This document shows positions 36,855-46,156 of a stretch of DNA of 64,000 nucleotides, in pieces. The stretch comes from Polaribacter litorisediminis (GTDB lineage Bacteria; Bacteroidota; Bacteroidia; Flavobacteriales; Flavobacteriaceae): the NCBI RefSeq assembly GCF_019968605.1, contig NZ_CP082966.1, positions 731,001 to 795,000 of the forward strand, written 5' to 3'. Within the stretch, counting starts at the first letter, position 1, and each line of letters begins with the position of its first letter. Under the pieces are notes generated by a model. It worked only from the letters and a program-made list of their open reading frames with translations, was not told the DNA's origin and did no database searches. A program made the translations under genes and the position numbers.

Positions 36855-38270
36855 ATGAATAAAATAAAAATTCTAATTTTTCTAATATCAATAATCTTTT
36901 TCACAAGCTGTCAGAATAAAAATAATCCCAAGACAACGGATTTATCTGAAATATCAATAAACCAAATAGACACATTGATGGAGGTGTCCTATGAACGTGG
37001 ATTGTTCAATGGGAACATCCTTGTGGCACAGAGCAATACTATTATATATCAAAATGAATTTGGATATTCCGATGCCTCTAGATCAAAAAAACTTAGTAGA
37101 AACTCAATATTTAACATTGGTTCTATTGCAAAAGAATTCAACGCAGTTGCTATTATGATCTTGAAAGAACGAGGATTACTTCATCTTGAAGATAAGCTAT
37201 CAACGTTTGATTTACAGCTACCAAATTGGTCCCACAAAGTAACGATAAAACATCTATTACAATATTCTAGTGGGTTACCAAAAGTAAAATGGAATAGTGT
37301 GAAAAATGATAAAGATATATATACTGATATAAAGAATATCGACAATTTAATATTTGAGCCAGGGTCTGATTATCTCTATAGTAACAATAATGTTTTTCTA
37401 CAAAGAAGAATTGTGGAGAAGATATCTGGGATGTCTTTCAATGATTTTATCCAAGAAAACATTCTAATTCCTAGTAAAATGTCAGATGCTATTATAGATG
37501 CAACTTCCAAAAATACTCAGCTAGTAACTTCATTTAATAATGATTTAGTGAATGATAGCTCTGGTGATATTGAATTTTCAGGTTGGGTGTTTCCTAGCAT
37601 ATCTGACATGTTCAATTGGGTTAATAGTTTACATTCAGGTAAGATAATCTCAAAGGAGTCTCGAATGCTATTATTCGATTCCTTTTCAAAAAACAGCGAG
37701 TCTGCTTTAGGGAAAGGTGTTTTTAAGAGTAATGAGTTAATGATATACCAACATCAAGGTTCTTCCTTTAATTACGAGTCTTTAATACATTATAACCTAA
37801 AAGAAGATGTAATGGTCATATTAATGACTAATAATAAAAACTTAAAACTTAGGAATATTGCTGAGGCCATAGAAAACATTACAAAAGGAAACTCTTTTAA
37901 AATTCCTCAAAAATCAGTTTATCTCTCAATAAGACAAAAATGTTATAATAATGTAGATGATGGTATCGAATATTATAAACAATTAAAGAAAAATTATCCT
38001 GATACTTATAATTTTTCTGAAGAGGGAGAATTAAATAGATTAGGATATAAACTAATTGAGAAAAACCAAATTAAGGAAGCAATTAAAATCTTCAAATTGT
38101 TAGTTTCGGAGTTTCCTAACTCGGCCAACCCTTATGATAGCCTTGGCGAGGCTTACTATCTTAATGGGAATAATAGTATGGCATTACAAAATTATAATAA
38201 GGTTTTAGAATTAAACCCAAATAATACCAACGCAAAAAAAATGATTAAAAAAATTAAAATGAAAAATTAA
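36855..38270 (+). CDS. Lipoprotein serine hydrolase (beta-lactamase fold) with TPR tail
   Basis: 471 residues. Lipobox FFTSC near residue 19. Beta-lactamase/DD-peptidase-like domain: Ser90 and Lys93 in GSIAKEF, Tyr in YLYSNNN and LLQYSSGL. The C-terminal 100 residues contain TPR repeats (AIKIFKLLVSEFPNSANPYD, then SLGEAYYLNGNNSMA). The family hydrolyses esters or peptides; substrate unknown. Its 3' end overlaps repeat copy 2. Confidence 0.82.
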   Translation: MNKIKILIFLISIIFFTSCQNKNNPKTTDLSEISINQIDTLMEVSYERGLFNGNILVAQSNTIIYQNEFGYSDASRSKKLSRNSIFNIGSIAKEFNAVAIMILKERGLLHLEDKLSTFDLQLPNWSHKVTIKHLLQYSSGLPKVKWNSVKNDKDIYTDIKNIDNLIFEPGSDYLYSNNNVFLQRRIVEKISGMSFNDFIQENILIPSKMSDAIIDATSKNTQLVTSFNNDLVNDSSGDIEFSGWVFPSISDMFNWVNSLHSGKIISKESRMLLFDSFSKNSESALGKGVFKSNELMIYQHQGSSFNYESLIHYNLKEDVMVILMTNNKNLKLRNIAEAIENITKGNSFKIPQKSVYLSIRQKCYNNVDDGIEYYKQLKKNYPDTYNFSEEGELNRLGYKLIEKNQIKEAIKIFKLLVSEFPNSANPYDSLGEAYYLNGNNSMALQNYNKVLELNPNNTNAKKMIKKIKMKN

Positions 38271-38420
38271 AATAAGATACCATATAAAGCTTATTTGCAT
38301 CATTATTTATATACCTGCATCATAATTTTCATTTAATCATCAAACTTTATACATAAGGCGCCATAAGGCTTAAGAAGTATGTCGCCTATTGATAGATCTT
38401 TGTTGAAGCAAAAACAAGCA
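38261..38420 (+). repeat. Dispersed ~150-bp promoter-bearing repeat, copy 2
   Basis: It shares AAATTAAAATAAGATA, TTGCATCAT, CATCATAATTTT, TTAATCATCAAACTT and GATCTTTGTTGA with copy 1 (29891-30030). An extra hairpin GGCGcCATA...TATGtCGCC lies at 38357-38386. Its left end overlaps the last codons of the serine hydrolase. Confidence 0.6.
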
Positions 38421-38506
38421 GAAAGAACCTGGTTAATAATTAAAAAAATAACAACCGGAAATTATTGAAAAATGGGTTGAAAACAGACGTCTAAGGCTCA
38501 TTATTT

Positions 38507-38535
38507 ACGTTCATGTATTTACCATTGCGTTTCAC
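38507..38535 (+). promoter_or_regulatory. Weak candidate LytTR box pair
   Basis: ACGTTCATG (38507-38515) and GCGTTTCAC (38527-38535) lie 20 bp apart, the spacing of the pairs at 52852 and 54740. A -7 box at the matching distance is not convincing, and the next gene starts 139 nt away. Confidence 0.3.
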
Positions 38536-38673
38536 ATCGTTTATAAATTTCTTTGTGAAAAGCAACAGGTAAATTGAATAATTAAACAACTAATTACATT
38601 ACAAAAGGTTCAAAGACAACCGAATTACCAGTTGGAATAAATCAAATATGTCAAAGTACTTAAAATAAGGATA

Positions 38674-39237
38674 ATGCTTAAAAAGGAATTAGAAACATAC
38701 TGCCCTAAAAACCGATTGGAATGGCGTGGCTGGTTAGAAAAAAATCATCACTCAACACATGCTATTTGGCTTGTATATTATAAAACAGCAACAAAAACAC
38801 CTTCTCTTAGTTGGAGTGAAGCGGTTGATGAAGCATTATGTTTTGGGTGGATAGATAGCACTAAAAAGACTATAGATGACAAAAGATATATGCAATATTT
38901 CAGCAAAAGAAAACCTAAAAGTGTTTGGTCTAAGATAAATAAAGAAAAGGTTGACTTACTCATTCAAAATAAACAAATGACAAAAACAGGTTTTGAAAGT
39001 ATCGCTATTGCTAAACAAAATGGGTATTGGTCAATTATGGATGATGTAGAAAACTTAATCATTCCAAATGATTTGCAAAAAGCGTTAGCCGCTCATCAAA
39101 ATTCATTCAAAAATTTTCTGAGTTTGAGTAAATCGAAACAAAAAGAACTGTTAGGCTGGATTGTTTTAGCGAAGCTCCCTGAAACCAAACAGAAAAGAAT
39201 ACGTAAAATTATAGAATATGTCAATCAAGGAATTTAA
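38674..39237 (+). CDS. YdeI/OmdA family protein
   Basis: 187 residues. The N-terminal pattern ETYCPKNRLEWRGWLEKNHH, IWLVYYKTAT, LSWSEAVDEALCFGWIDSTK is the YdeI (bacteriocin-protection) family; the C-terminal helical tail LGWIVLAKLPETKQKRIRK is also usual. The molecular function is not established. It stands alone on the plus strand. Confidence 0.85.
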   Translation: MLKKELETYCPKNRLEWRGWLEKNHHSTHAIWLVYYKTATKTPSLSWSEAVDEALCFGWIDSTKKTIDDKRYMQYFSKRKPKSVWSKINKEKVDLLIQNKQMTKTGFESIAIAKQNGYWSIMDDVENLIIPNDLQKALAAHQNSFKNFLSLSKSKQKELLGWIVLAKLPETKQKRIRKIIEYVNQGI

Positions 39238-39375
39238 AAACAAATTATTATGAATAGAATCTTTAAGAGTAATAAGAAAGAAAACAGGCGAGTATTTAAA
39301 TATATAATACCTATAGATTATTCTAGAAAATAAATAATACAACTAAAAAATTAAACTTATTAAAAATAAAATATC

Positions 39376-39942
39376 ATGAAAAAAACATTAATTACTTTGA
39401 TTTTGTGCGGAATAACATTAACCGCTAAATCTCAAAACACAAGCGTAGAAAAATCAATATTCGGATTACAAACTGGAGTTTTAGGAATCTGGGCATATAA
39501 TGAAACAAAACTATCAAATACCATAGCATTGAGAACAGAAATTGGTTTTGATTTTGGAATATGGGAGACTACTTATTATGATGATTACAATTCTCCTTTT
39601 ATCCTCACACCTGTTATAGTAATTGAGCCTCGATTTTATTATAACCTCGAAAAACGTTCAAAAAACTCAAAAAGAATTGATGGGAATAGTGGTAGTTTTA
39701 TTGCCTTAAAAACCAGTTATCATCCAGAATTGGCTTTGTTTAATGCAGACGATGCTCCTGTGGTAAGTGATTTTGCCATTATACCTACTTGGGGAATTAG
39801 AAGAAATATAGGGAATCATTTCAGTTACGAAGCAGGTATAGGAATAGGATATAGTTACACATTTGCTAAGCGCGCAGGTTATTTAGAAGACGAAAGTGGA
39901 ATAGAACCAAATATGCATCTGCGAATAGGGTATAGATTCTAG
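39376..39942 (+). CDS. Outer-membrane beta-barrel protein
   Basis: 188 residues: signal peptide (MKKTLITLILCGITLTAKSQ), then alternating strands (GLQTGVLGIWAYNE, LRTEIGFDFGIWE) and the C-terminal NMHLRIGYRF, an outer-membrane insertion signal. Unknown function. A trace of a related gene end lies at 36761. Confidence 0.72.
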   Translation: MKKTLITLILCGITLTAKSQNTSVEKSIFGLQTGVLGIWAYNETKLSNTIALRTEIGFDFGIWETTYYDDYNSPFILTPVIVIEPRFYYNLEKRSKNSKRIDGNSGSFIALKTSYHPELALFNADDAPVVSDFAIIPTWGIRRNIGNHFSYEAGIGIGYSYTFAKRAGYLEDESGIEPNMHLRIGYRF

Positions 39943-39992
39943 TAAATAAAAAACAATTACAATTACAATATCAATAAAAAAACAAAAAGAAA

Positions 39993-40847
39993 ATGTTTTT
40001 CAAATCAAAAGAAGGAAAAGAAAAAATCTTAACGCTTTACAATCAGAAGCTAGATGAACTGAATATTGAATATTCAGAAAAATTGATAGAAACTACTTTC
40101 GGAGTTACAAATATCATTATTACAGGCGATACAAAAAATCCGCCTTTACTACTTATTCATGGTACAGGAGGTTGTGCTCCTTTAATTTTAGAATCACTCC
40201 CAAATTTATCTTCAAAATATTGTGTCTATGCAATTGATGTATTGGCACAACCGAATAAAAGTGCAGAGAATCGATTAGATATGAAGTCGCTAGATTATGG
40301 AAAATGGGTTACAGAACTTATAGCAATCTTAAGGCTTACAGAAGTTACTTTAGTTGGATTTTCTTTTGGAGGTTTTATTTCTTTAAAGACTTTAGAATTT
40401 AAAGAAACTCATATTAAAAAAGCATATTTAATTGCACCAGTGTACATCGTAAATGGAAACCCTTTTAAAGGACTGTTTAAAATGTTTATTCCTTTAAAGA
40501 AATTCATAAAAACAAATAATGACAACTATCTAAAAAAAGTAATAAACGTTCTTTTTACTGAGGCTGATGATTTTGCCATCCAATTTATGGGAACTACTTT
40601 TCAAAACTGTAATATGGATTTTTCTCCTTTACCAGTTATTTCCAAACAATCTGCCAACAATATAAAAACGCCGATAACTATTGTAGCTGCTGAAAAAGAC
40701 ATCCTATTTCCCGGAAAAAAAATGATAAAAAGAGCCAAACGAATATTCTCATCACTTAGTGAAATTGTTTTACTAGAAGATTCAAAACATGTACCTAGCA
40801 ATAGGAACTTTAAAAAAATAGAAGATTTAATAATAGGTAAAAACTAA
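39993..40847 (+). CDS. Alpha/beta hydrolase
   Basis: 284 residues, no signal peptide. LIHGTGGCAPL (oxyanion-hole loop), Ser124 in VGFSFGGF (nucleophile elbow), an Asp late (AAEKDILF) and His in EDSKHVPS. Substrate unknown. The next gene, also an alpha/beta hydrolase, begins 7 nt on, so the pair is an operon. Confidence 0.85.
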   Translation: MFFKSKEGKEKILTLYNQKLDELNIEYSEKLIETTFGVTNIIITGDTKNPPLLLIHGTGGCAPLILESLPNLSSKYCVYAIDVLAQPNKSAENRLDMKSLDYGKWVTELIAILRLTEVTLVGFSFGGFISLKTLEFKETHIKKAYLIAPVYIVNGNPFKGLFKMFIPLKKFIKTNNDNYLKKVINVLFTEADDFAIQFMGTTFQNCNMDFSPLPVISKQSANNIKTPITIVAAEKDILFPGKKMIKRAKRIFSSLSEIVLLEDSKHVPSNRNFKKIEDLIIGKN

Positions 40848-40854
40848 TAATAAA

Positions 40855-41805
40855 ATGGAAGCAGAATTAGAATCTTTAAAATTCCCTAATCCAAATATAA
40901 TTTCTATAAACGGAATTGAGTTAGAAGTATTTGAAGCAGGTAAAGAAAATATGGGCAATCCCATTGTACTTTGTCATGGTTTTCCAGAACACGCTTTTTC
41001 ATGGCGTTATCAAATCCCAGCGCTTGCTAAAGCTGGTTTTCACGTCATTGTTCCAAATCAAAGAGGATATGGTAATTCATCATGCCCTAAAGAAGTAACG
41101 GCATATGACATAACCCATTTAACAGATGATTTGGTGGCTTTACTAGATTTTTACAATTACAGAGATGCTGTTTTTGTTGGGCATGATTGGGGCGCAAATG
41201 TAGTTTGGAACCTTGCACTCTTGCATCCAGAGCGTGTCAATAAAATTATAAATCTTGCATTGCCTTATCAAGAACGTGGTGAAAAACCATGGATTCAGTT
41301 TATGGAAGAGTTTTTCGGAGACGATTTCTATTTTGTTCATTTTAATAAAAAACCAGGTGTGGCAGACGCTGTATTAGAGAATCATACAGAAAATTTTCTA
41401 CGTAATTTATTTCGTAAGAATGTACCTCTTGCTCCACCAGAGCCTGGAATGTTAATGATGAATCTTGCAAAAGCGGATAAACCACTTGGTGAGCCTATGT
41501 TGAACGAGGATGATTTGTCTGTATTCGTAAAAGCCTTTAAAAATTCTGGATTTAATGGAGCTATCAATTGGTATAGAAACCTTGACCGAAACTGGCACAT
41601 ATTAGCGGATATTGATCCAATTATCAAACAGCCAACACTTATGATCTATGGCAACCTAGATATGATTCCAAAATTTGAAAGACTAAAGGATTTTGTTCCG
41701 AATTTGGATGTGATTAGTTTAGCGTGTGGTCATCACATTCAACAAGAGTTACCACAAGAAACAAACCAATCGATTTTAAAATGGTTGGGACAATTTAATG
41801 CTTAA
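40855..41805 (+). CDS. Epoxide-hydrolase-like alpha/beta hydrolase
   Basis: 316 residues. HGFPE (oxyanion site), GHDWGA with nucleophile Asp111, Asp269 and His293 (CGHHIQQE) give the Asp-Asp-His triad of soluble epoxide hydrolases. These open epoxides to diols; haloalkane dehalogenases share the fold but have different partners. Cytoplasmic. Second gene of a two-hydrolase operon. Confidence 0.87.
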   Translation: MEAELESLKFPNPNIISINGIELEVFEAGKENMGNPIVLCHGFPEHAFSWRYQIPALAKAGFHVIVPNQRGYGNSSCPKEVTAYDITHLTDDLVALLDFYNYRDAVFVGHDWGANVVWNLALLHPERVNKIINLALPYQERGEKPWIQFMEEFFGDDFYFVHFNKKPGVADAVLENHTENFLRNLFRKNVPLAPPEPGMLMMNLAKADKPLGEPMLNEDDLSVFVKAFKNSGFNGAINWYRNLDRNWHILADIDPIIKQPTLMIYGNLDMIPKFERLKDFVPNLDVISLACGHHIQQELPQETNQSILKWLGQFNA

Positions 41806-41868
41806 AAAGAAAAAGAAACAAATTTATTGGAGACTATAAACAAGCTCAAATTTTTAAAACAATTTAAC

Positions 41869-42708
41869 ATGAAAAAATTAACTCAAAAATCACTAATACA
41901 TTGCTGCATAATTATACTTCTAGGTATTACAGTTTCGTGCTCTAGTGATAATAACAATTTACAGGTGCCTGATAATTATTTAAATATTCCTGATGAAAAT
42001 TTTGAAGCAATACTTATAGAAAAAGGAATTGATTCTGACGGTATTGTAAACCAGCAGATGCTAAGAAGTGATGCTGAAAAAGTGACAAAATTATCTCTAA
42101 ATGGAGCAAATATAAATACATTAGAGGGTATTGAAGCATTTGTTAATTTAAAGAGACTTGAAGCAGATGCAAATAATTTAACAACATTAGATGTAAGTAA
42201 AAACGTTTTATTAGATACTATTAGTTTAACTTCTAATAGGTTAATAGAAATAGAAGGTTTAGAAAAAGCCAAAAACTTAACATGGTTAAGTTTATCTTGG
42301 AACTATTTTACAGAATTTACATTGGATAATGATAATGTGAAAAATTTTCTCATTGATCATAACGATCTAACTTCTTTAGAGATAGTACATGCTCCAAAAT
42401 TAGAAAGTGCGGTGCTGAACTTAAATCAAATAGCAGATTTAGATTTTAGTAATAGTCCATTACTTAAAGTGTTGGTTTTTTCTGCTAACAAAGTACAAAC
42501 CATAAACTTAGATAACAACGTAAACTTAGAGTACATCTATGGTTCAAGTAATTTGCTTACACAATTTGATATCAGTAATTTACCAAATCTTATTGATGTT
42601 AGAGTAGATAGAAACCCAACATTAACTTGTATTAAAATTGCAAATGGGCAAGAGATTCCAAATTTAAAATTATCAACATATCAAACAGCAAATGTAGATT
42701 GCAATTAA
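41869..42708 (+). CDS. Leucine-rich-repeat lipoprotein
   Basis: 279 residues from ATG 41869 (the TTG at 41827 would add charged residues before the signal). Lipobox ITVSC. The N-terminal segment YLNIPDENFEAILIEKGIDS, then DGIVNQQMLRSDAE precedes about eight short LRR units (LNGANINTLEGIEAFVNLK, LDVSKNVLLDTISL). A paralogue at 62156 shares the segment GIDSDGIVNQQML. Probably surface-attached and binding. Confidence 0.85.
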   Translation: MKKLTQKSLIHCCIIILLGITVSCSSDNNNLQVPDNYLNIPDENFEAILIEKGIDSDGIVNQQMLRSDAEKVTKLSLNGANINTLEGIEAFVNLKRLEADANNLTTLDVSKNVLLDTISLTSNRLIEIEGLEKAKNLTWLSLSWNYFTEFTLDNDNVKNFLIDHNDLTSLEIVHAPKLESAVLNLNQIADLDFSNSPLLKVLVFSANKVQTINLDNNVNLEYIYGSSNLLTQFDISNLPNLIDVRVDRNPTLTCIKIANGQEIPNLKLSTYQTANVDCN

Positions 42709-42796
42709 AAAATCATTGCATTAAATCATCAAAATAGTCAACTAAAACCACTTTTAGACACTTGTTGTGCTTCATTAAATAATCAAACTAGAAAAT

Positions 42797-43195
42797 ATGG
42801 ACAAAAAAGTATTATTCTCCACTTTATGGGTATTTGTAACAGTCAATTATATTTTTTGTGATGTGTTTACACTTTTTTATGCTCCTGATCTCAATCAGTT
42901 TTTAACAGGTAAGGTTGGAGACATAGAACTTACTCAAGGTTTCTTGCTAACTTTTGCCATCATAATGGAATTTTCGATGGTAATGATTGTCTTGTCAAGA
43001 GTTTTGAGATATTTTTTAAATCGTTGGTTTAACATTGTTGGAGGAATTGCTTTCACATTAATTCAAGCTGGAACACTAGTAGACGGTGACTTTACTATGC
43101 ACTACCTCTTTTTCAGTATTGTAGAAATCTCAACTACCTTATATATTGTAAGGGCTGCATGGACTTGGAGAAACCCGGAAAAAATTAAAATATAA
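42797..43195 (+). CDS. DUF6326-type small membrane protein
   Basis: 132 residues, four hydrophobic helices (LWVFVTVNYIFCDVFTLFYA, GFLLTFAIIMEFSMVMIVL, WFNIVGGIAFTLIQAG, YLFFSIVEISTTLYIVRAA). The pattern fits DUF6326, of unknown function. It lies just before the attC-like hairpin at 43212. Confidence 0.7.
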   Translation: MDKKVLFSTLWVFVTVNYIFCDVFTLFYAPDLNQFLTGKVGDIELTQGFLLTFAIIMEFSMVMIVLSRVLRYFLNRWFNIVGGIAFTLIQAGTLVDGDFTMHYLFFSIVEISTTLYIVRAAWTWRNPEKIKI

Positions 43196-43211
43196 AAAAC
43201 AAACTTAAGTG

Positions 43212-43262
43212 GTGTATAATGCATACCCTGCGGGATATGCACCATACACTAACCGTTAGCTA
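43212..43262 (+). other. Short attC-like hairpin
   Basis: GTGTAT-AA-TGCATA-CCC (43212-43228) pairs with GGG-a-TATGCA-CC-ATACAC (43232-43249), leaving a 3-nt loop TGC, one opposed AA/CC bulge and one bulged A. It is followed by TAACCGTTAGCTACA. The bulged stem and GTTAG tail resemble compact attC sites of Bacteroidota. It lies between two cassette-sized genes. Confidence 0.5.
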
Positions 43263-43298
43263 CATGCATAAAAAAGAAACCATTAAATTACAAAATGG

Positions 43299-43823
43299 AT
43301 GAGTAAAAAAATTCATATAGTTTTTGGACGACAAGGTGCGGGTAAATCAACCTATTCAAAGAAACTAACCAAAGATATAAAAGGAGTTCATTTTTCAATT
43401 GATCAATGGATGTGGAAATTGTATGGGAAAGACATGCCCAAATCAATGAATCTAAAATGGATCATGGAAAGAGTTGATAGATGTGAACAACAAATTTGGG
43501 AAACTGCGAAAAACATTTCTGATTGTGGTGTTGAAGTTGTCCTTGACCTTGGTTTTACTAAATTCGAAAAAAGAGAATTATTCACATCCTTGGCTAAAGA
43601 ACTAGATATTTCAACACAAATCCATTACATCAAAGCACCACATGATTTAAGAAAGAATAGAGTATTAAAAAGAAATAACGAAAAAGGTGAAACATATTCA
43701 TTTGAAGTAACACCGGGAATGTTTGATTTTATGGAAGGTGAATTTCAAATTCCAAGAGAAAAGGAACTAAAAAAAGCTATAATCATTGATACAGGTGAAA
43801 CAGAAAATAATGAAAATAAATAA
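43299..43823 (+). CDS. P-loop kinase (AAA_33, zeta-toxin/antibiotic-kinase-like)
   Basis: 174 residues. Walker A GRQGAGKST near the N-terminus, a DxxW segment (SIDQWMWKLYG), an LxDxGF region (VVLDLGFTK) and a helical lid with Arg residues (LRKNRVLKRN). The family includes chloramphenicol phosphotransferases and zeta-like kinases. Target unknown; no antitoxin neighbour, so a resistance or modification role is as likely as toxicity. Confidence 0.75.
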   Translation: MSKKIHIVFGRQGAGKSTYSKKLTKDIKGVHFSIDQWMWKLYGKDMPKSMNLKWIMERVDRCEQQIWETAKNISDCGVEVVLDLGFTKFEKRELFTSLAKELDISTQIHYIKAPHDLRKNRVLKRNNEKGETYSFEVTPGMFDFMEGEFQIPREKELKKAIIIDTGETENNENK

Positions 43824-43854
43824 AGTATCAACTAACAATATATATAATGGTATG

Positions 43855-43977
43855 GGCGAAGATTATTAGCTGAATGGAAATAATGATTTAGCGCTAATCA
43901 ATTATAAAAAGTCACTAGAATAAAACCCAGAAAATTCTTAAGTAATAGAAATGATTAAAAAATACTCAAAAAAATAA
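43855..43977 (+). pseudogene. TPR gene relic with three in-frame stops
   Basis: The frame reads GEDY-stop-LNGNNDLALINYKKSLE-stop-NPENS-stop-VIEMIKKYSKK-stop. It matches the TPR tail of the serine hydrolase at 36855 (GEAYYLNGNNSMALQNYNKV). No start; the stops are TAG, TAA and TAA. It fills the gap between the kinase and the isomerase gene. Confidence 0.7.
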
Positions 43978-43981
43978 AATT

Positions 43982-44326
43982 ATGCCACATTTTGTAATTG
44001 ATTGTTCTAAAAACATTCTTAAAATTAAATCACCAAATGAAATTATTAAAAAGGTTTATGACACAGCAGCATCAACCAATCTTTTTGATAAAGGTGATGT
44101 TAAAGTAAGAATTAATCCTTTTGAGTATTATACTATAGGAGACACTCAAGATGATTTTATTCATATTTTTGGGAATATAATGGAAGGACGAAATACGTCT
44201 CAAAAAAAGAATTTATCAGAAAAAATCGTATCCGAATTAAAATTAATGTTTCCTGACGTCCCTGTTATTTCAATGAATATTAGAGATTTTGAAAGAGCAA
44301 CATATTGCAACAAATCAATGATTTAA
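43982..44326 (+). CDS. 5-carboxymethyl-2-hydroxymuconate isomerase-like tautomerase
   Basis: 114 residues starting MPHFVIDCSKNI; Pro2 becomes the N-terminal catalytic proline of the CHMI branch of the tautomerase superfamily. VKVRINPFEYYTIGD and SMNIRDFERATYCN are also typical. CHMI works in homoprotocatechuate breakdown, but no other pathway gene is near, so the actual substrate may differ. It overlaps the next open frame, whose real start is later. Confidence 0.8.
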   Translation: MPHFVIDCSKNILKIKSPNEIIKKVYDTAASTNLFDKGDVKVRINPFEYYTIGDTQDDFIHIFGNIMEGRNTSQKKNLSEKIVSELKLMFPDVPVISMNIRDFERATYCNKSMI

Positions 44327-44337
44327 AAACAACATCC

Positions 44338-45579
44338 ATGAAGTCATTCTATATTTTTTTCATCTTTTCTTTTCTAACTGTAATAGGTTTAGCACAAGAA
44401 AATAAATTTTTACAAAACATTGGTGTTTTAGATAGCATATATTCCGAAAATCTAGAAGAATACAGGGAAATATATGTGCAATTACCTGAAAATTACAATC
44501 CTAATTCAAAACAAAAATATCCTGTAGTTTATGTTTTGGATGGCGAAGTTTTTTTACCCACTGTTTATAGTGTTCATAGTTTTTACAGTGGTGGCTTTAT
44601 GCCAGAAATGGTTATTGTTGGTATTTCAAATGCTAATAACAGGATGCGTGACTTGACAATTTCAAAAGTTACAGAAATGTATGGAATGCCTTTTGAGCAA
44701 GAAAACGGTGAGGGAGACAATTTCAGAAAGTTCATTGAGAAAGAACTAATACCTTTTGTAGAAAATAAATATCCGGTTACTAATTACAGAACGCTAATTG
44801 GTCATTCTTACGGAGGTTTATTTACTATTTCCACACTACTTAATCAACCCGATTTATTTGCTAATTATTTAGCCATAGACCCAAGCCTGGATTGGGACAA
44901 CCAAAGACTTATAAAAGAAGCTGAAGAAGTATTTAAAAATCAGAATTATCAGAATACATCTTTATTCATGTCATTAAGTGGTCAATTGCACATGCAGAAC
45001 TCAGCAATAACGATAGATAATGTAATGCAGGATAGTACAGACTATACCTTATTCGCACGTTCTAATATTACCTTTTCAAATATAGCTAAGCAAAATACTA
45101 ATAACGGATTGTCTTTTGATTGGAAATTTTATCCAAAAGACATACATGGTACAGTTCCTTTTCCGTCTATTATGGACGGCTTAGTTTCACTTTTTGAGTG
45201 GTATCAAATGGAAAATACAGATAAAATAAATTCATTTGAAACTACCAAGGATGAACTTTTTAGTATCATAAAATATAGAGAGCATAAACTCAAGGAACAT
45301 TTTGGTTATAATGAGCCACCTTACCCAGAAGAACTCTTGAATGTGTCAGGGTATATGAATATGGATATGCAACAGACAGAAAAGGCGAAAATGTACTTTG
45401 AACTTGCCATTGAGTTTTATCCAAAAAGTGCAAACGTTTATGCTTCTATGGCAGATTATTATGAAAGAAATAATGATTATAAAAATGCGTTACTTTTTGT
45501 TACAAAAGCTTTTGAAATAAGTGGTGAAGAAAATTATAAACAAAGAATTAAGGACCTAAAAAGAAAAAGCAAAGGTTAA
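44338..45579 (+). CDS. Secreted esterase D-like hydrolase with TPR tail
   Basis: 413 residues from ATG 44338, 11 nt after the isomerase stop. Signal peptide ending TVIGLAQ; KYPVVYVLDG and Ser157 in GHSYGG; His in YPKDIHGTVP. C-terminal TPR (YFELAIEFYPKSANVYASMA). Paralogue of the esterase at 31983, with an extra TPR tail. Substrate unknown. Confidence 0.85.
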   Translation: MKSFYIFFIFSFLTVIGLAQENKFLQNIGVLDSIYSENLEEYREIYVQLPENYNPNSKQKYPVVYVLDGEVFLPTVYSVHSFYSGGFMPEMVIVGISNANNRMRDLTISKVTEMYGMPFEQENGEGDNFRKFIEKELIPFVENKYPVTNYRTLIGHSYGGLFTISTLLNQPDLFANYLAIDPSLDWDNQRLIKEAEEVFKNQNYQNTSLFMSLSGQLHMQNSAITIDNVMQDSTDYTLFARSNITFSNIAKQNTNNGLSFDWKFYPKDIHGTVPFPSIMDGLVSLFEWYQMENTDKINSFETTKDELFSIIKYREHKLKEHFGYNEPPYPEELLNVSGYMNMDMQQTEKAKMYFELAIEFYPKSANVYASMADYYERNNDYKNALLFVTKAFEISGEENYKQRIKDLKRKSKG

Positions 45580-45647
45580 AACCAGAAAGTTTTAAAGCAA
45601 CAAAATAGTGATGATCAAAAATGTAATCTAGCTACAAAATTTTAATT

Positions 45648-46007
45648 ATGAATATAAACGATCAACTTAGTACCATAAAAGACTATTATTCTCCTAAAAT
45701 AATAGGTGAAGTAAATGATGTTTTTATAAAACTAGTTAAAATTCAAGGAAATAAAGTGCCTTGGCATCATCATAAAAATGAAGATGAATTATTTCTTATC
45801 ATCAAAGGAGAACTTCTTTTTGAAATAGAAAACCAAGCGCCGTTTGCAATGAAAGAGGGAGATTTGTTTATTGTAAAAAAGGGAATTAATCATAAGGTGA
45901 GTTCTAAAAAAGAATGTCACCTTATGCTTATTGAAAATAAATCTGCACTTCATACAGGAAATGTAATTAATGAGATTACAAAACCAATTAAAAATCAAAT
46001 GGAATGA
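45648..46007 (+). CDS. Small cupin protein
   Basis: 119 residues. Cupin motif 1 (VPWHHHKNEDELFLIIKGE) with His-His-His and Glu ligands, and motif 2 (MKEGDLFIVKKGINHKV) with the last His, are both present, so metal binding is likely. Single-domain cupins of this sort are of varied or unknown function. Confidence 0.85.
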   Translation: MNINDQLSTIKDYYSPKIIGEVNDVFIKLVKIQGNKVPWHHHKNEDELFLIIKGELLFEIENQAPFAMKEGDLFIVKKGINHKVSSKKECHLMLIENKSALHTGNVINEITKPIKNQME

Positions 46008-46156
46008 AATTCTAAGGTATCAATTCGTCTAAAAATAATTTATCTACTTTACAATAATTTTTCATTCAGGTTATATTTGCTAAATTTAGCGATAAATACA
46101 TTTAATAAACTTAGTATATCAATATAAGTCTAAGTGAAGAATAAAAAACACTGGAA

